64,000 nucleotides of DNA, from assembly GCA_041441465.1 (NCBI GenBank), contig JASDSY010000032.1, positions 62,001-126,000 of the forward strand. The letters run 5' to 3'. A program made the position numbers and the translations under genes. This document shows, one piece after another, positions 46,193 through 53,868 of this stretch; position 1 is the stretch's first letter, and each line of letters starts with the position of its first letter. A model generated the notes under the pieces. That model ran no database searches. It had not been told where the DNA came from and worked only from the letters and a program-made list of their open reading frames with translations. Source of the stretch: JASDSY01 sp041441465 (GTDB lineage: Bacteria > Muiribacteriota > UBA9980).

Positions 46193-46444
46193 GTGAGCAA
46201 ATTAATAGAGATGCCGAATATCGGAAAAGTAGCGGAAAATCTTCTAATAAAAACCGGTATCGATACGCCGGAAAAACTTATTGCAATCGGCAGCAAGGAA
46301 GCCTTTTTAAAAATAAGGAATATCGATCCTTCAGCTTGTCTTCATATGCTTTATGGTCTTGAAGGAGCTGTCTTGGGAATCAGGGATACGAAGCTTTCGC
46401 CTGAAAAAAAGCTTGAATTAAAGGAATTTTTTTATTCACTTTAA
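46193..46444 (+). CDS. TfoX C-terminal-domain protein
   Basis: An 83-residue helical protein matching the TfoX/Sxy C-terminal domain (SKLIEMPNIGKVAENLLIKTGI, with the helix-hairpin-helix-like PNIGKVAE and a repeated LRNIDPSACLHMLYGLEGAV pattern). In gammaproteobacteria TfoX regulates competence. Stand-alone C-terminal domains occur widely and their role is unclear. The start is a GTG with AAGAGGG upstream. Confidence 0.85.
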   Translation: MSKLIEMPNIGKVAENLLIKTGIDTPEKLIAIGSKEAFLKIRNIDPSACLHMLYGLEGAVLGIRDTKLSPEKKLELKEFFYSL

Positions 46445-46581
46445 TTATAAGATATGAAAGAATGCCGTGATTTATTAAACTTAACTGCTAGCCGGCAAGG
46501 TGTTTGACAAGCGGCAGGTTTAGGGTTGGTAAATATGGCGTTGTATTAAATAAGCCTGGAAGATTCTTTTAGTTTTATAAT

Positions 46582-46628
46582 CTGCAAATGCCGCAAATAT
46601 GTTTTTTTACGGCATTTACAGAGTTTTT
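46582..46628. terminator. Hairpin between convergent genes
   Basis: CTG-C-AAATGCCG pairs with CGGCATTT-A-CAG across a T-rich loop, then AGTTTTT. It lies between tfoX-like and alcohol dehydrogenase genes. Confidence 0.5.
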
Positions 46629-46686
46629 ACTTGACCATTTCAAATTTATTAAACGGTATTCAAAAATTTAAACTTAATTTGAAGTA

Positions 46687-47847
46687 TTAAAGTGCCATTT
46701 CGAGAATTTTACGGCTTATTTCCAGAGTCAGGTCATGAGTTTCTGATAAAGCTTTCATTCCGTGTTTATCTAAAGCATTAACAATATCATCTATTTTATC
46801 GGGCGTGACTTTATAATCTGATAAACGTGTTTTAATTCCAAGGCTTTCAAAAAATTCACGTGTCTTTTTTATGGCAAGTTCTATTCTTTCATCTTCGGTT
46901 CCTTCTTTTATATCAAGAACTCGTTCTGCATATTGCAGTAATTTTGCGCGTTTTTGTGTTTTGCGCACCGACCAGATCGCCGGCTGCAGTATCGCAAGTG
47001 TTTTACCGTGATCAATGCCGAACATAGCTGTTAATTCATGGCCAATCATGTGTGTTGTCCAATCTTGCGGAACGCCGGCGCCTATAAGCCCGTTTAATGC
47101 CATAGTCGAGCACCACAAGAGATTAGCCCTGGCATCGTAATTTGTCGGATCGGCTATATTTTGCTGGCCGATTTCAATTAAAGTTTTTAATATTCCTTCC
47201 GCGGTTCTATCCTGAAATCTTCCTTCGGCAGGAAATGTGACATATTGTTCGACCGTATGTATAAATGTGTCAACCACGCCGTTGGCAACTTGAGTGGCCG
47301 GCAGCGAATATGTAAGGGTCGGATCGAGAAACGAAAAACGCGGAAATGAGGTTTTGCTAAAAACAGGAAATTTGCCGTGATTATGGCTTATTACAGCTCC
47401 GTTGTTCATTTCTGAACCGGTAGCCGGGAGAGTTACAACCGTTCCGAGCGGCAGCGCGCCCGGTACATCTACAGGAATAAAGCCTGAACTTAATAATTCT
47501 TCAGCATTTCCCCCTTTATACGCCGAAGCAAGAGAAATGAATTTTGTTCCGTCCATTACCGAACCGCCGCCTACCGCAAGTAAAAAATCTATGTTTTCTT
47601 TTTTTACGATCTCGACGGCTTTCATTAATGTTGAAAATTGCGGATTCGGTTCAATTCCGCCAAATTCAAAAACTTTACGGCCGCCAAGGCCTTTTAAAAC
47701 TTTTTGCAGCGTGCCGAATTTTTTAACGCTGCCGCCGCCGTATAATACAAGAACTTTTGCATCTTTCGGTACGAAGTTGTCAAGTTCGTTCAGGCGGTCT
47801 TTGCCAAAAATAATATGGGTCGGGTTATAAAAATTAAAATTATACAT
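46687..47847 (-). CDS. Iron-containing alcohol dehydrogenase (butanol dehydrogenase/YqhD type)
   Basis: A 386-residue group III alcohol dehydrogenase. Features: N-terminal NPTHIIFGKDRL, nucleotide motif AVGGGSVMDGTKFISL near 100, and iron ligand region (GHELTAMFGIDHGKTLA, with His residues near 265 and 279). It reduces aldehydes, usually with NADPH. It is second in a leftward operon after the flavodoxin-fold gene, 54 bases apart, with AAGGAG before the ATG. The MerR-type promoter at 48513-48543 should drive both. Confidence 0.92.
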   Translation of the reverse strand: MYNFNFYNPTHIIFGKDRLNELDNFVPKDAKVLVLYGGGSVKKFGTLQKVLKGLGGRKVFEFGGIEPNPQFSTLMKAVEIVKKENIDFLLAVGGGSVMDGTKFISLASAYKGGNAEELLSSGFIPVDVPGALPLGTVVTLPATGSEMNNGAVISHNHGKFPVFSKTSFPRFSFLDPTLTYSLPATQVANGVVDTFIHTVEQYVTFPAEGRFQDRTAEGILKTLIEIGQQNIADPTNYDARANLLWCSTMALNGLIGAGVPQDWTTHMIGHELTAMFGIDHGKTLAILQPAIWSVRKTQKRAKLLQYAERVLDIKEGTEDERIELAIKKTREFFESLGIKTRLSDYKVTPDKIDDIVNALDKHGMKALSETHDLTLEISRKILEMAL

Positions 47848-47901
47848 AAATTATTTCTCCTTAAAAATTTATTGAACACAGTTTATATAGGTTGTGAATG
47901 A

Positions 47902-48444
47902 TTATTTTATGTTTTTTCCTGCTTCATACGCCTCTTTCATAGCAGGTTTTCCTTTAATATCGCCTGCCTGCCACGCGCCTGTCCCGTAAATTACCCCTTT
48001 TTCCTTCGCACCTTCGAGGCATGACGTGAATCCCCTGAACCCTTCCAGCGTCCTTTCCATAGCGTGTTTGTTGTTATCAGCTGCCGCCACTATAAAATAG
48101 AATTCTTTGTTCTCGATTTCGGTATAACGTGAACATGTCCGGTCTATAACTGTTTTCATTTGCGCGTCCATAGTGTAAAAATATACCGGGGTTGCCATTA
48201 CAATTACGTCGGCAGCAATCATTTTTTCCAATAATTCAGCCATATCGTCTTTTTGAGGGCACCTTTTTTTGCTGTTATAGCACGCGCCGCAGCCTGTACA
48301 GTAATTTATCTTTTTTCCGCCTAAAAATATTTTTTCGGCTTCGTTTCCGGCTTCACTGGCGCCCTTCAGAAACTGGTCGCATAAAACATCAGAATTACCG
48401 CCTTTTCTTGGGCTCAATGATAAAATTAAAACTTTTTTACTCAT
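47902..48444 (-). CDS. Flavodoxin-fold NAD(P)H-dependent oxidoreductase
   Basis: A 180-residue FMN-binding oxidoreductase (NADPH-dependent FMN reductase/iron-sulfur flavoprotein group). The FMN loop SLSPRKGGNSDVL is at the N-terminus, and a cysteine cluster CTGCGACYNSKKRCP lies near 50-65. ATPVYFYTMDAQMKTVIDR follows. It is the first gene of the leftward operon with alcohol dehydrogenase, divergent from merR. AAGGAG precedes the ATG. Confidence 0.88.
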   Translation of the reverse strand: MSKKVLILSLSPRKGGNSDVLCDQFLKGASEAGNEAEKIFLGGKKINYCTGCGACYNSKKRCPQKDDMAELLEKMIAADVIVMATPVYFYTMDAQMKTVIDRTCSRYTEIENKEFYFIVAAADNNKHAMERTLEGFRGFTSCLEGAKEKGVIYGTGAWQAGDIKGKPAMKEAYEAGKNIK

Positions 48445-48512
48445 TTGAGTTCTCCTTCAGCATATTGATTTTATGTTTTTGTTAATAGCGTGTGTTTGGT
48501 TTTCTTATTTTT

Positions 48513-48543
48513 ATTATACGAAGTTAGAGTAACACGAAGTCAA
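48513..48543 (-). promoter_or_regulatory. MerR-type promoter with 19-base spacer (copy 1)
   Basis: Minus strand: TTGACT, 19 bases, TATAAT. The spacer carries GTTACTCTAAC, a GTTA-N3-TAAC palindrome. Overlong 19-base spacers are the hallmark of promoters activated by MerR-family regulators, and a merR gene lies 300 bases away. Confidence 0.85.
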
Positions 48544-48731
48544 TAGAAAACTTAAAATATTTTAAAAAAATAGAAATGCTAAAATTTATGTTTAGTGATT
48601 TTTTTAATTTTATTGAATAAAACTTGAAGCTGCTTTAAGTTGGATTGAAAGTGCTGAAATATATATATATTGTTATTAATACTGATTAAATTCGGAGAAA
48701 AACTATTTTATTTTTAATTAACTTATTATTT

Positions 48732-48762
48732 ATTATAAAAGATTAGAGTAACATGAAGTTAA
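48732..48762 (-). promoter_or_regulatory. MerR-type promoter with 19-base spacer (copy 2)
   Basis: Minus strand: TTAACT, 19 bases, TATAAT, with the core TGTTACTCTAA matching copy 1. It lies about 220 bases further from the flavoprotein gene and 107 bases before the merR start. Confidence 0.75.
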
Positions 48763-48868
48763 TAAAAAATAATATTTTTTATTACAGAATCATGGGTTGC
48801 ATAGTTCGGTATTTTATTGTATAATATGAATTGTTAAAGTGACTTTAAGTGATGAGTGAGGATGGAAA

Positions 48869-49339
48869 ATGTTTCAAAAAGAATCGAAAATTAATAAGAA
48901 AACTGAAAATGTGGACGCAATAGTGCACAGCCGGGTTCCGAAATATACAGTTAAAGATATTTCAGAGATGCTTGGCATGTCGAAACATACTATCCGTTAT
49001 TATGACAATGAAAATCTGCTTCCCTATGTTTCAAGAAGCGAAAGCAACATAAGATTATTTTCGGAATATGACATACAATGGCTGAAAACCGTTAACTGCC
49101 TGAGATATTCAGGGTTGACTATCGCGCAGATAAAAAATTACATTCAAATGTGTCTTCAGGGCGATGAGACTATATCGGAACGCGCTCAGCTTATTTTTCA
49201 GCAGGAAAAAATACTCGAGGAAAAAGCGAAGGAAATTAACGAACAACTCGAAGTAATAAGGTTTAAAAAAGCTTATTACGAAAAATTAATTATTGAAAAA
49301 GGCGTGGACATCTGGAATCCGTTAAACGAAAAAAATTGA
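48869..49339 (+). CDS. MerR-family transcriptional regulator
   Basis: A 156-residue MerR regulator. A non-conserved start is followed by YTVKDISEMLGMSKHTIRYYDNENLLPY (residues about 26-53) and the wing RLFSEYDIQWLKTVNCLRYSGLTIAQIKNYIQMC. A C-terminal coiled coil (QEKILEEKAKEINEQLEV) ends with VDIWNP. No obvious metal-site Cys cluster is present, so it may sense aldehydes or redox stress, as AdhR-type regulators do. It lies divergent from the flavoprotein and alcohol dehydrogenase genes it probably controls. Its last 50 codons are duplicated in the chimeric gene at 52527-53095. Confidence 0.9.
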   Translation: MFQKESKINKKTENVDAIVHSRVPKYTVKDISEMLGMSKHTIRYYDNENLLPYVSRSESNIRLFSEYDIQWLKTVNCLRYSGLTIAQIKNYIQMCLQGDETISERAQLIFQQEKILEEKAKEINEQLEVIRFKKAYYEKLIIEKGVDIWNPLNEKN

Positions 49340-49471
49340 ATATATGCTAATGAACATAAGTTCATTAACCTATTTTCGGTTGGCAATAACATTCTAAAAG
49401 CGTTATTTTATATGTTAAATAATTACTAATTACTTATGAATTTGTCATTATATCCATAAAAAAATTTATTC

Positions 49472-50557
49472 CTATTTCAGAAAATTCTCAGTTTCATTGA
49501 GTATTTCAAATATCCTGCCATCATCAGAATCTGCAGTTCTACCCGTCAAATCCTTAAGCCATCTTTGGGGAATTCCCGACTTGCCATGCAGGGCGCCTAA
49601 TACTGAACCGACTATCGCAGCTATAGTATCGTTATCATAAGTATCGTTCACGGCCCGAATGATGGCTTTTTCAAAGTTATCGCCATGTTTCATCAAAATA
49701 TAGAGTACGCATGGAACCGTTTCAAAAATATAAGCGCCTGAGTACCATTTATTGCAAGCATCAAGCACGCTCAAATTATTATTATACGCTTCACGGACTA
49801 CTTTATCGATATATTGCCACAAGGTTCCTTTGTAATCAGCATAAGCACGGCTTCTTGGCTTATAATTGGAGTCACATTCAAATTCTTCCAGTGTCTCAAC
49901 GAATTTTTCTAACCAGAACATAGGTTCAGGCGCCTTTTTCATATCAATAACCTGCCACAGCAGATTGACCAGCGCAAGACATGATGCAATTGCAGCGGAA
50001 TCATTATGCGTGGTCATAGCGCATAAGACAGTATCTACCCATAAATTTCCCTCTGCATGTTTTAAATGCGGTATTATTATTGGTGAAATTCTCATTAGTG
50101 AACCATTATCAGCCGATTTGGTCCCGGCTTCATACCATTTTTTGCCTGCATAAATATTTCTAAGAAATTCACTTACCGTGTTGCCAATGCCAAATATTTT
50201 TTTCCCGGTGAAAGCTGAGGCGACCTTTTCCGGAACATAATCATTATCTTTCAATATCCGATCCAATGTCCACGCGGTCATTTGAGTATCATCGGATGGA
50301 AAACCCTTTTTGGCACGCCCATATTTATTTAGCAGATAATCAGTTACGATACTATGCTTTTTTAATCTATCCTGCGGCATCATACTTTCAGTTGTATTGC
50401 CAAGACTGTCGCCAACAGCCAGACCGAGCATCATTCCCTCAATTTTATCGAAGTTTACTTCTTCTTTACATTTGACCGGCGTATCAAATAAAACCGAATC
50501 TCTAATATCTATTTTTTTATCCAGCAGTAATTCCTCAAATATAGTTTCGTTACTCAT
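49472..50557 (-). CDS. ADP-ribosylglycohydrolase family protein
   Basis: A 361-residue DraG-like hydrolase. Metal-binding motifs: GLAVGDSLGNTTE near 45-57, PSDDTQMTAW near 91-100, and DTYDNDTIAAIVGSVLGA near 303-320. The family removes ADP-ribose from proteins or nucleic acids using two Mg ions. A 40-residue N-terminal extension precedes the domain. An AGGCAGGA site precedes the ATG. No ADP-ribosyltransferase gene is visible in the window. Confidence 0.9.
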   Translation of the reverse strand: MSNETIFEELLLDKKIDIRDSVLFDTPVKCKEEVNFDKIEGMMLGLAVGDSLGNTTESMMPQDRLKKHSIVTDYLLNKYGRAKKGFPSDDTQMTAWTLDRILKDNDYVPEKVASAFTGKKIFGIGNTVSEFLRNIYAGKKWYEAGTKSADNGSLMRISPIIIPHLKHAEGNLWVDTVLCAMTTHNDSAAIASCLALVNLLWQVIDMKKAPEPMFWLEKFVETLEEFECDSNYKPRSRAYADYKGTLWQYIDKVVREAYNNNLSVLDACNKWYSGAYIFETVPCVLYILMKHGDNFEKAIIRAVNDTYDNDTIAAIVGSVLGALHGKSGIPQRWLKDLTGRTADSDDGRIFEILNETENFLK

Positions 50558-50793
50558 TATATTCCTGCCTTGTTTTTTATAATGTTATTTAAATATTTTT
50601 GTTTATAATACAGTGAGTATTCTAAATTATTTTTTTGATTTTTGCAAGAATTGATTTTTGAATTATTCTGACAGTGTTCGTATTTAGCGCAATAATCCGG
50701 TTCTAAAAAATTCTTTTATTTTATATTTTTATGTTGTATAATAAAAATTTAATATTAGAAAAACGATCTTTGGCATAATTTCAGGGGGGAATC

Positions 50794-52449
50794 ATGAAAA
50801 GAATTATAATTGTCAGTATTTCATTTATTTACATATTTTTTTCTGTGTTTTTAAGACCAACAGCAGCAGCCGATTTTGATATTCTTATTACCGGCGGGGC
50901 TGTTTACGACGGTTCTAAAAACGCTCCACGCATGACAGATATCGGGATTATCGCGGATAAAATCGCCGCCGTCGGTGATCTTTCCAGAAGCAAAGCCAAA
51001 AAAGTCATTGATGCCAGTAAAATGATAGTCACTCCGGGTTTTATAGATGTACACAATCATTCTGATTTGATGTTTAGCATTGCCGGCGAAAAGCGGTATA
51101 TGGCCATGCTCGTCCCCGCCTGGAAAGGTAATTATAATTATATTACACAGGGCGTAACAACAATAGTCACCGGCCTTTGCGGTCTTGGATACTCCGATAC
51201 AAACCAGTGGCTGGGCTTTACCGGCCTCATAAAATATGGTACAAACGTTTATCACCTGTTGCCTTACGGCGCTCTCCGGACAAAACTTTTCGGCCAGAAC
51301 CAGCCTCGCGAACTTACAACGGACCAGCTTGAAAACCTCAAACAGAATGTTGAGAAGGAACTGCAAAACGGAGCATTAGGCGTTTCGGTAGGCCTTGAAT
51401 ACGCTCCTGATTGCTTTACCACAACGGACGAACTCGTAGAAATTGCAAAAGTTATCCAAAAACATGGCGGCGTCTATGTCGCTCACATTCGCGACAATAC
51501 CGGAACAATCGGCAAAAATGGCGTACCCGGTGTGCTTACGGCAATAAAAGAAACTATAGAAATAGGAAAGCGCGCGAAAGTTCCTGTGCATATCTCGCAC
51601 ATACAGCTTAATCTGCCGTGGAATAGCGTAGAAGCCAGACAGATGTATGGCCTTATCGAAGAAGCGCGCCGCGAGGGCATTGATATAACCTGTGATCAGC
51701 ATCCTTATGAGGCGGGATACGCGCCTCTTTCATACCGTCTTTCAGATGAATATAAATCAGCAAACGGCGTTAATGATAAATACAAAACCCCCGAAGGCCG
51801 TATTGCCTTAAAAAAAGACGCCGAAAGAATTTTTTCATTTATGAGTCCTGACAGAATACTAATTACATTCTGCCCGGCGGATACTAAATATCAGAACAAA
51901 ACTATCGCTGATATCGCAAAAATGGAAAATTGCACTCCAGCCGAATCTTATGTCAGACTTTGCTGTATGGCCAGCGTACCTTACGCGCTTTTTTTCGAGA
52001 TAAGCGACAAAATAAACAGGGAAAATATGCCTCACGATTATGTTTTCACCGTTTCCGACGGCTACACTGTTTTCAAACCAGGAATGTCGCCGCATCCCAG
52101 ATTTTACGGATGTTTTCCAAGAAAAATAAAAAAGTTCGCAATTGAGGAAAAACTCATGAGCTTGAACGACGCTATACGGTCAATGACCTCGCTTCCGGCG
52201 GAGAAATTCGGTATTAAAGGCCGCGGAAGAATCGTTTCAGGCTGCTATGCTGATATAGCCGTTATCGATATAGATAAATTTACGGACCACGCTACATATA
52301 CTGAGCGCGACCTATATTCAGAAGGAGTGAAATATCTTTTAGTGAATGGCGTATTTGCGATCGAAGACGGTAAAATTACCGATAAATGCGGCGGAAGGCC
52401 TTTGAAATTCAAAAATGTTAAAAATTTATTGAACCCAAAAAAGTTTTAA
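50794..52449 (+). CDS. Exported N-acyl-D-amino-acid deacylase-like amidohydrolase
   Basis: A 551-residue amidohydrolase with a signal peptide (residues 5-27). Metal motif VTPGFIDVHNHSD near 82-93, then HISHIQLNLPW and CDQHPYEAGY. The C-terminal PAEKFGIKGRGRIVSGCYADIAVID is typical of D-aminoacylase and dihydroorotase-like members. It probably removes acyl groups from D-amino acids outside the membrane. GGGGGGA precedes the ATG. Confidence 0.85.
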   Translation: MKRIIIVSISFIYIFFSVFLRPTAAADFDILITGGAVYDGSKNAPRMTDIGIIADKIAAVGDLSRSKAKKVIDASKMIVTPGFIDVHNHSDLMFSIAGEKRYMAMLVPAWKGNYNYITQGVTTIVTGLCGLGYSDTNQWLGFTGLIKYGTNVYHLLPYGALRTKLFGQNQPRELTTDQLENLKQNVEKELQNGALGVSVGLEYAPDCFTTTDELVEIAKVIQKHGGVYVAHIRDNTGTIGKNGVPGVLTAIKETIEIGKRAKVPVHISHIQLNLPWNSVEARQMYGLIEEARREGIDITCDQHPYEAGYAPLSYRLSDEYKSANGVNDKYKTPEGRIALKKDAERIFSFMSPDRILITFCPADTKYQNKTIADIAKMENCTPAESYVRLCCMASVPYALFFEISDKINRENMPHDYVFTVSDGYTVFKPGMSPHPRFYGCFPRKIKKFAIEEKLMSLNDAIRSMTSLPAEKFGIKGRGRIVSGCYADIAVIDIDKFTDHATYTERDLYSEGVKYLLVNGVFAIEDGKITDKCGGRPLKFKNVKNLLNPKKF

Positions 52450-52526
52450 GTTATAATATATCAAATTTAACTTTAACAGTATTCTTGAATATACTTGAAC
52501 TGTACTAAAAAATACCTGGGTGATAA

Positions 52527-53095
52527 ATGGAAAATAAAAAAAGTTTATTTTTAAATGTTGTGACATCAGATATTAAAGAATCTTCAGTTTTTCTTGTGTT
52601 CGCAGGGGAAAAACTGCTGGTGAAAAAAATAAAACCGGCTATGGCTTTGTTAAATTTTCAGATATTTCAGCATATATAAAAGATATAAAACCCGTAACCA
52701 CACATTTTATGGGAATTGACAATGAAATTAAGCATTATTTTTTTCAGGCGCAAGATTCATTTAAAATTGAAAAAAACGGATTTGAATTTTACGATTTAAG
52801 AAGTTTGATGGTTCTTCTGGATCAATCTCAATTCATTTTTGTTTGCAAATCATCGCAGATATTACACTGGGACAAAACTACAAAATTTTGCGGCGAATGC
52901 GGATCAGAAACCAAACATTCACCGTCTGAACGCGCTCAGCTTATTTTCCAGCAGGAAAAAATACTCGAGGAAAAAGCTAAGGAAATTAATGAACAACTCG
53001 AGGTAATAAGGGTTAAAAAAGTTTATTATGAAAATTTAATCATTGAAAAAGGCGTGGATATGTGGAATCCTTTTATTGAAAAAGACAGTGATTAA
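52527..53095 (+). pseudogene. Broken chimeric gene: NudC-like first half joined to MerR-like tail
   Basis: From ATG 52527 the frame encodes MENKKSLFLNVV...GEKLLVKK, like the NudC N-terminus. It runs out of frame at an A-run near 52622-52630; one more A would restore KTGYGFVKFSDIS. The second frame continues through the NudC-like zinc-ribbon start FCGECGSETKHS and then switches at about 52928 to ERAQLIFQQEKILEEK, the MerR coiled-coil tail, ending VDMWNPFIEKDSD. The Nudix catalytic domain and the MerR DNA-binding domain are both missing. A GGGTGA site precedes the ATG. Confidence 0.85.
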
Positions 53096-53142
53096 AAAAT
53101 TATACCGATATAAAATTATTTAGTTGAATTTGTCTGATAATT

Positions 53143-53169
53143 ATTATAATAAGAATAACACGAAGATTA
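53143..53169 (-). promoter_or_regulatory. Degenerate copy of the MerR-type promoter
   Basis: TTATTATA and ATAACACGAAG match copies 1 and 2 at 48513 and 48732, but the spacer is about four bases shorter. It lies just after the chimeric gene and drives no visible leftward gene. Confidence 0.45.
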
Positions 53170-53220
53170 TTTTTTTAGTTATTCATAAATTCATTTAATA
53201 AAAGACCCTATGAAAAAACA

Positions 53221-53265
53221 TTAAGCTCAAGACTGTTGTGAAATTTAAAGCCGTCTTGAGCTTAA
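53221..53265 (-). terminator. Terminator of lanthipeptide precursor gene
   Basis: TTAAGCTCAAGAC and GTCTTGAGCTTAA form a perfect 13-base stem. On the minus strand it is followed by TGTTTTTT, placing it about 50 bases after the precursor gene stop. Confidence 0.8.
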
Positions 53266-53317
53266 TTTATATATAGTTGTTTTATTTACTATAAAAATGT
53301 TTATAAAAAAATAAAGC

Positions 53318-53716
53318 TTATTTTGGGCCATGATAACTCTGAGAAGTTATGTTAATTTCTGTACAGTCGGTCGAAGTGAGGGCGCCGGCTATGCTTGTTA
53401 TAGCGCAGTATATTCCGGCCGATACGACGCTGGCTGCAATAAAAGACCCTTTATTTGTGCCTCCTGAAACATTAGACAGGTCTTTCTCGTCAAGCTCGCT
53501 GTTTGAGTTAATTTTATCAATGAGTTCCTGTCTTGCTTCGGTAAGGTCATCTTTTGAAAAATTAAAACCGTTCGTGCTGCCGAATTTAATTAAATTTTCC
53601 ATTACCAGATTTTGATTTTCTTTTTGAAGTTTCTGGACCATATTCATATAGTTTTGATGCATTTCTGAGTTTTTTGAGATTGCAGCGAACATTTTTTTTA
53701 CGGTTTCCTTACTCAT
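53318..53716 (-). CDS. Nif11-leader lanthipeptide precursor
   Basis: A 132-residue peptide. The leader (about 86 residues) has the Nif11-like pattern NFSKDDLTEARQELIDKINS and ends in a double-Gly site, LSNVSGG. The core of about 46 residues (TNKGSFIAASVVSAGIYCAI onward) has two cysteines (core positions 18 and 32) and a dozen Ser/Thr, with a hydrophobic middle. A dedicated LanM gene lies 152 bases upstream on the same strand. The core could form two (methyl)lanthionine rings. GGAGGG precedes the ATG. No other precursor of this type is visible. Confidence 0.85.
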   Translation of the reverse strand: MSKETVKKMFAAISKNSEMHQNYMNMVQKLQKENQNLVMENLIKFGSTNGFNFSKDDLTEARQELIDKINSNSELDEKDLSNVSGGTNKGSFIAASVVSAGIYCAITSIAGALTSTDCTEINITSQSYHGPK

Positions 53717-53794
53717 TGAAATCCCTCCATAAATATTGTCAGTTAAAAGCTATATAATATATTTCTTGAATTAATGTTTTAAAAATGTAAAAAT

Positions 53795-53824
53795 ATTTTA
53801 ACATAAATTGACTATTATTGTCAA
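53795..53824 (-). promoter_or_regulatory. Candidate promoter of the precursor gene
   Basis: Minus strand: TTGACA, 18 bases, TAAAAT, about 80 bases upstream of the precursor ATG. It would allow higher expression of the peptide than of the upstream lanM. Confidence 0.5.
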
Positions 53825-53868
53825 AATTAATTTTTAATGTAAAAATGGATTTCAGAAAACGATTAAAA

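Larger units (their letters stand above)
48445..48868. promoter_or_regulatory. Divergent control region of merR and the flavoprotein-dehydrogenase operon
   Basis: 424 AT-rich bases holding two copies of a leftward MerR-type promoter (48513-48543 and 48732-48762), with no ORF between them. Confidence 0.7.

Noticed and set aside
50851..51366. 171-codon leftward ORF
   Set aside because: Antisense to the deacylase gene with no start signal or family resemblance.
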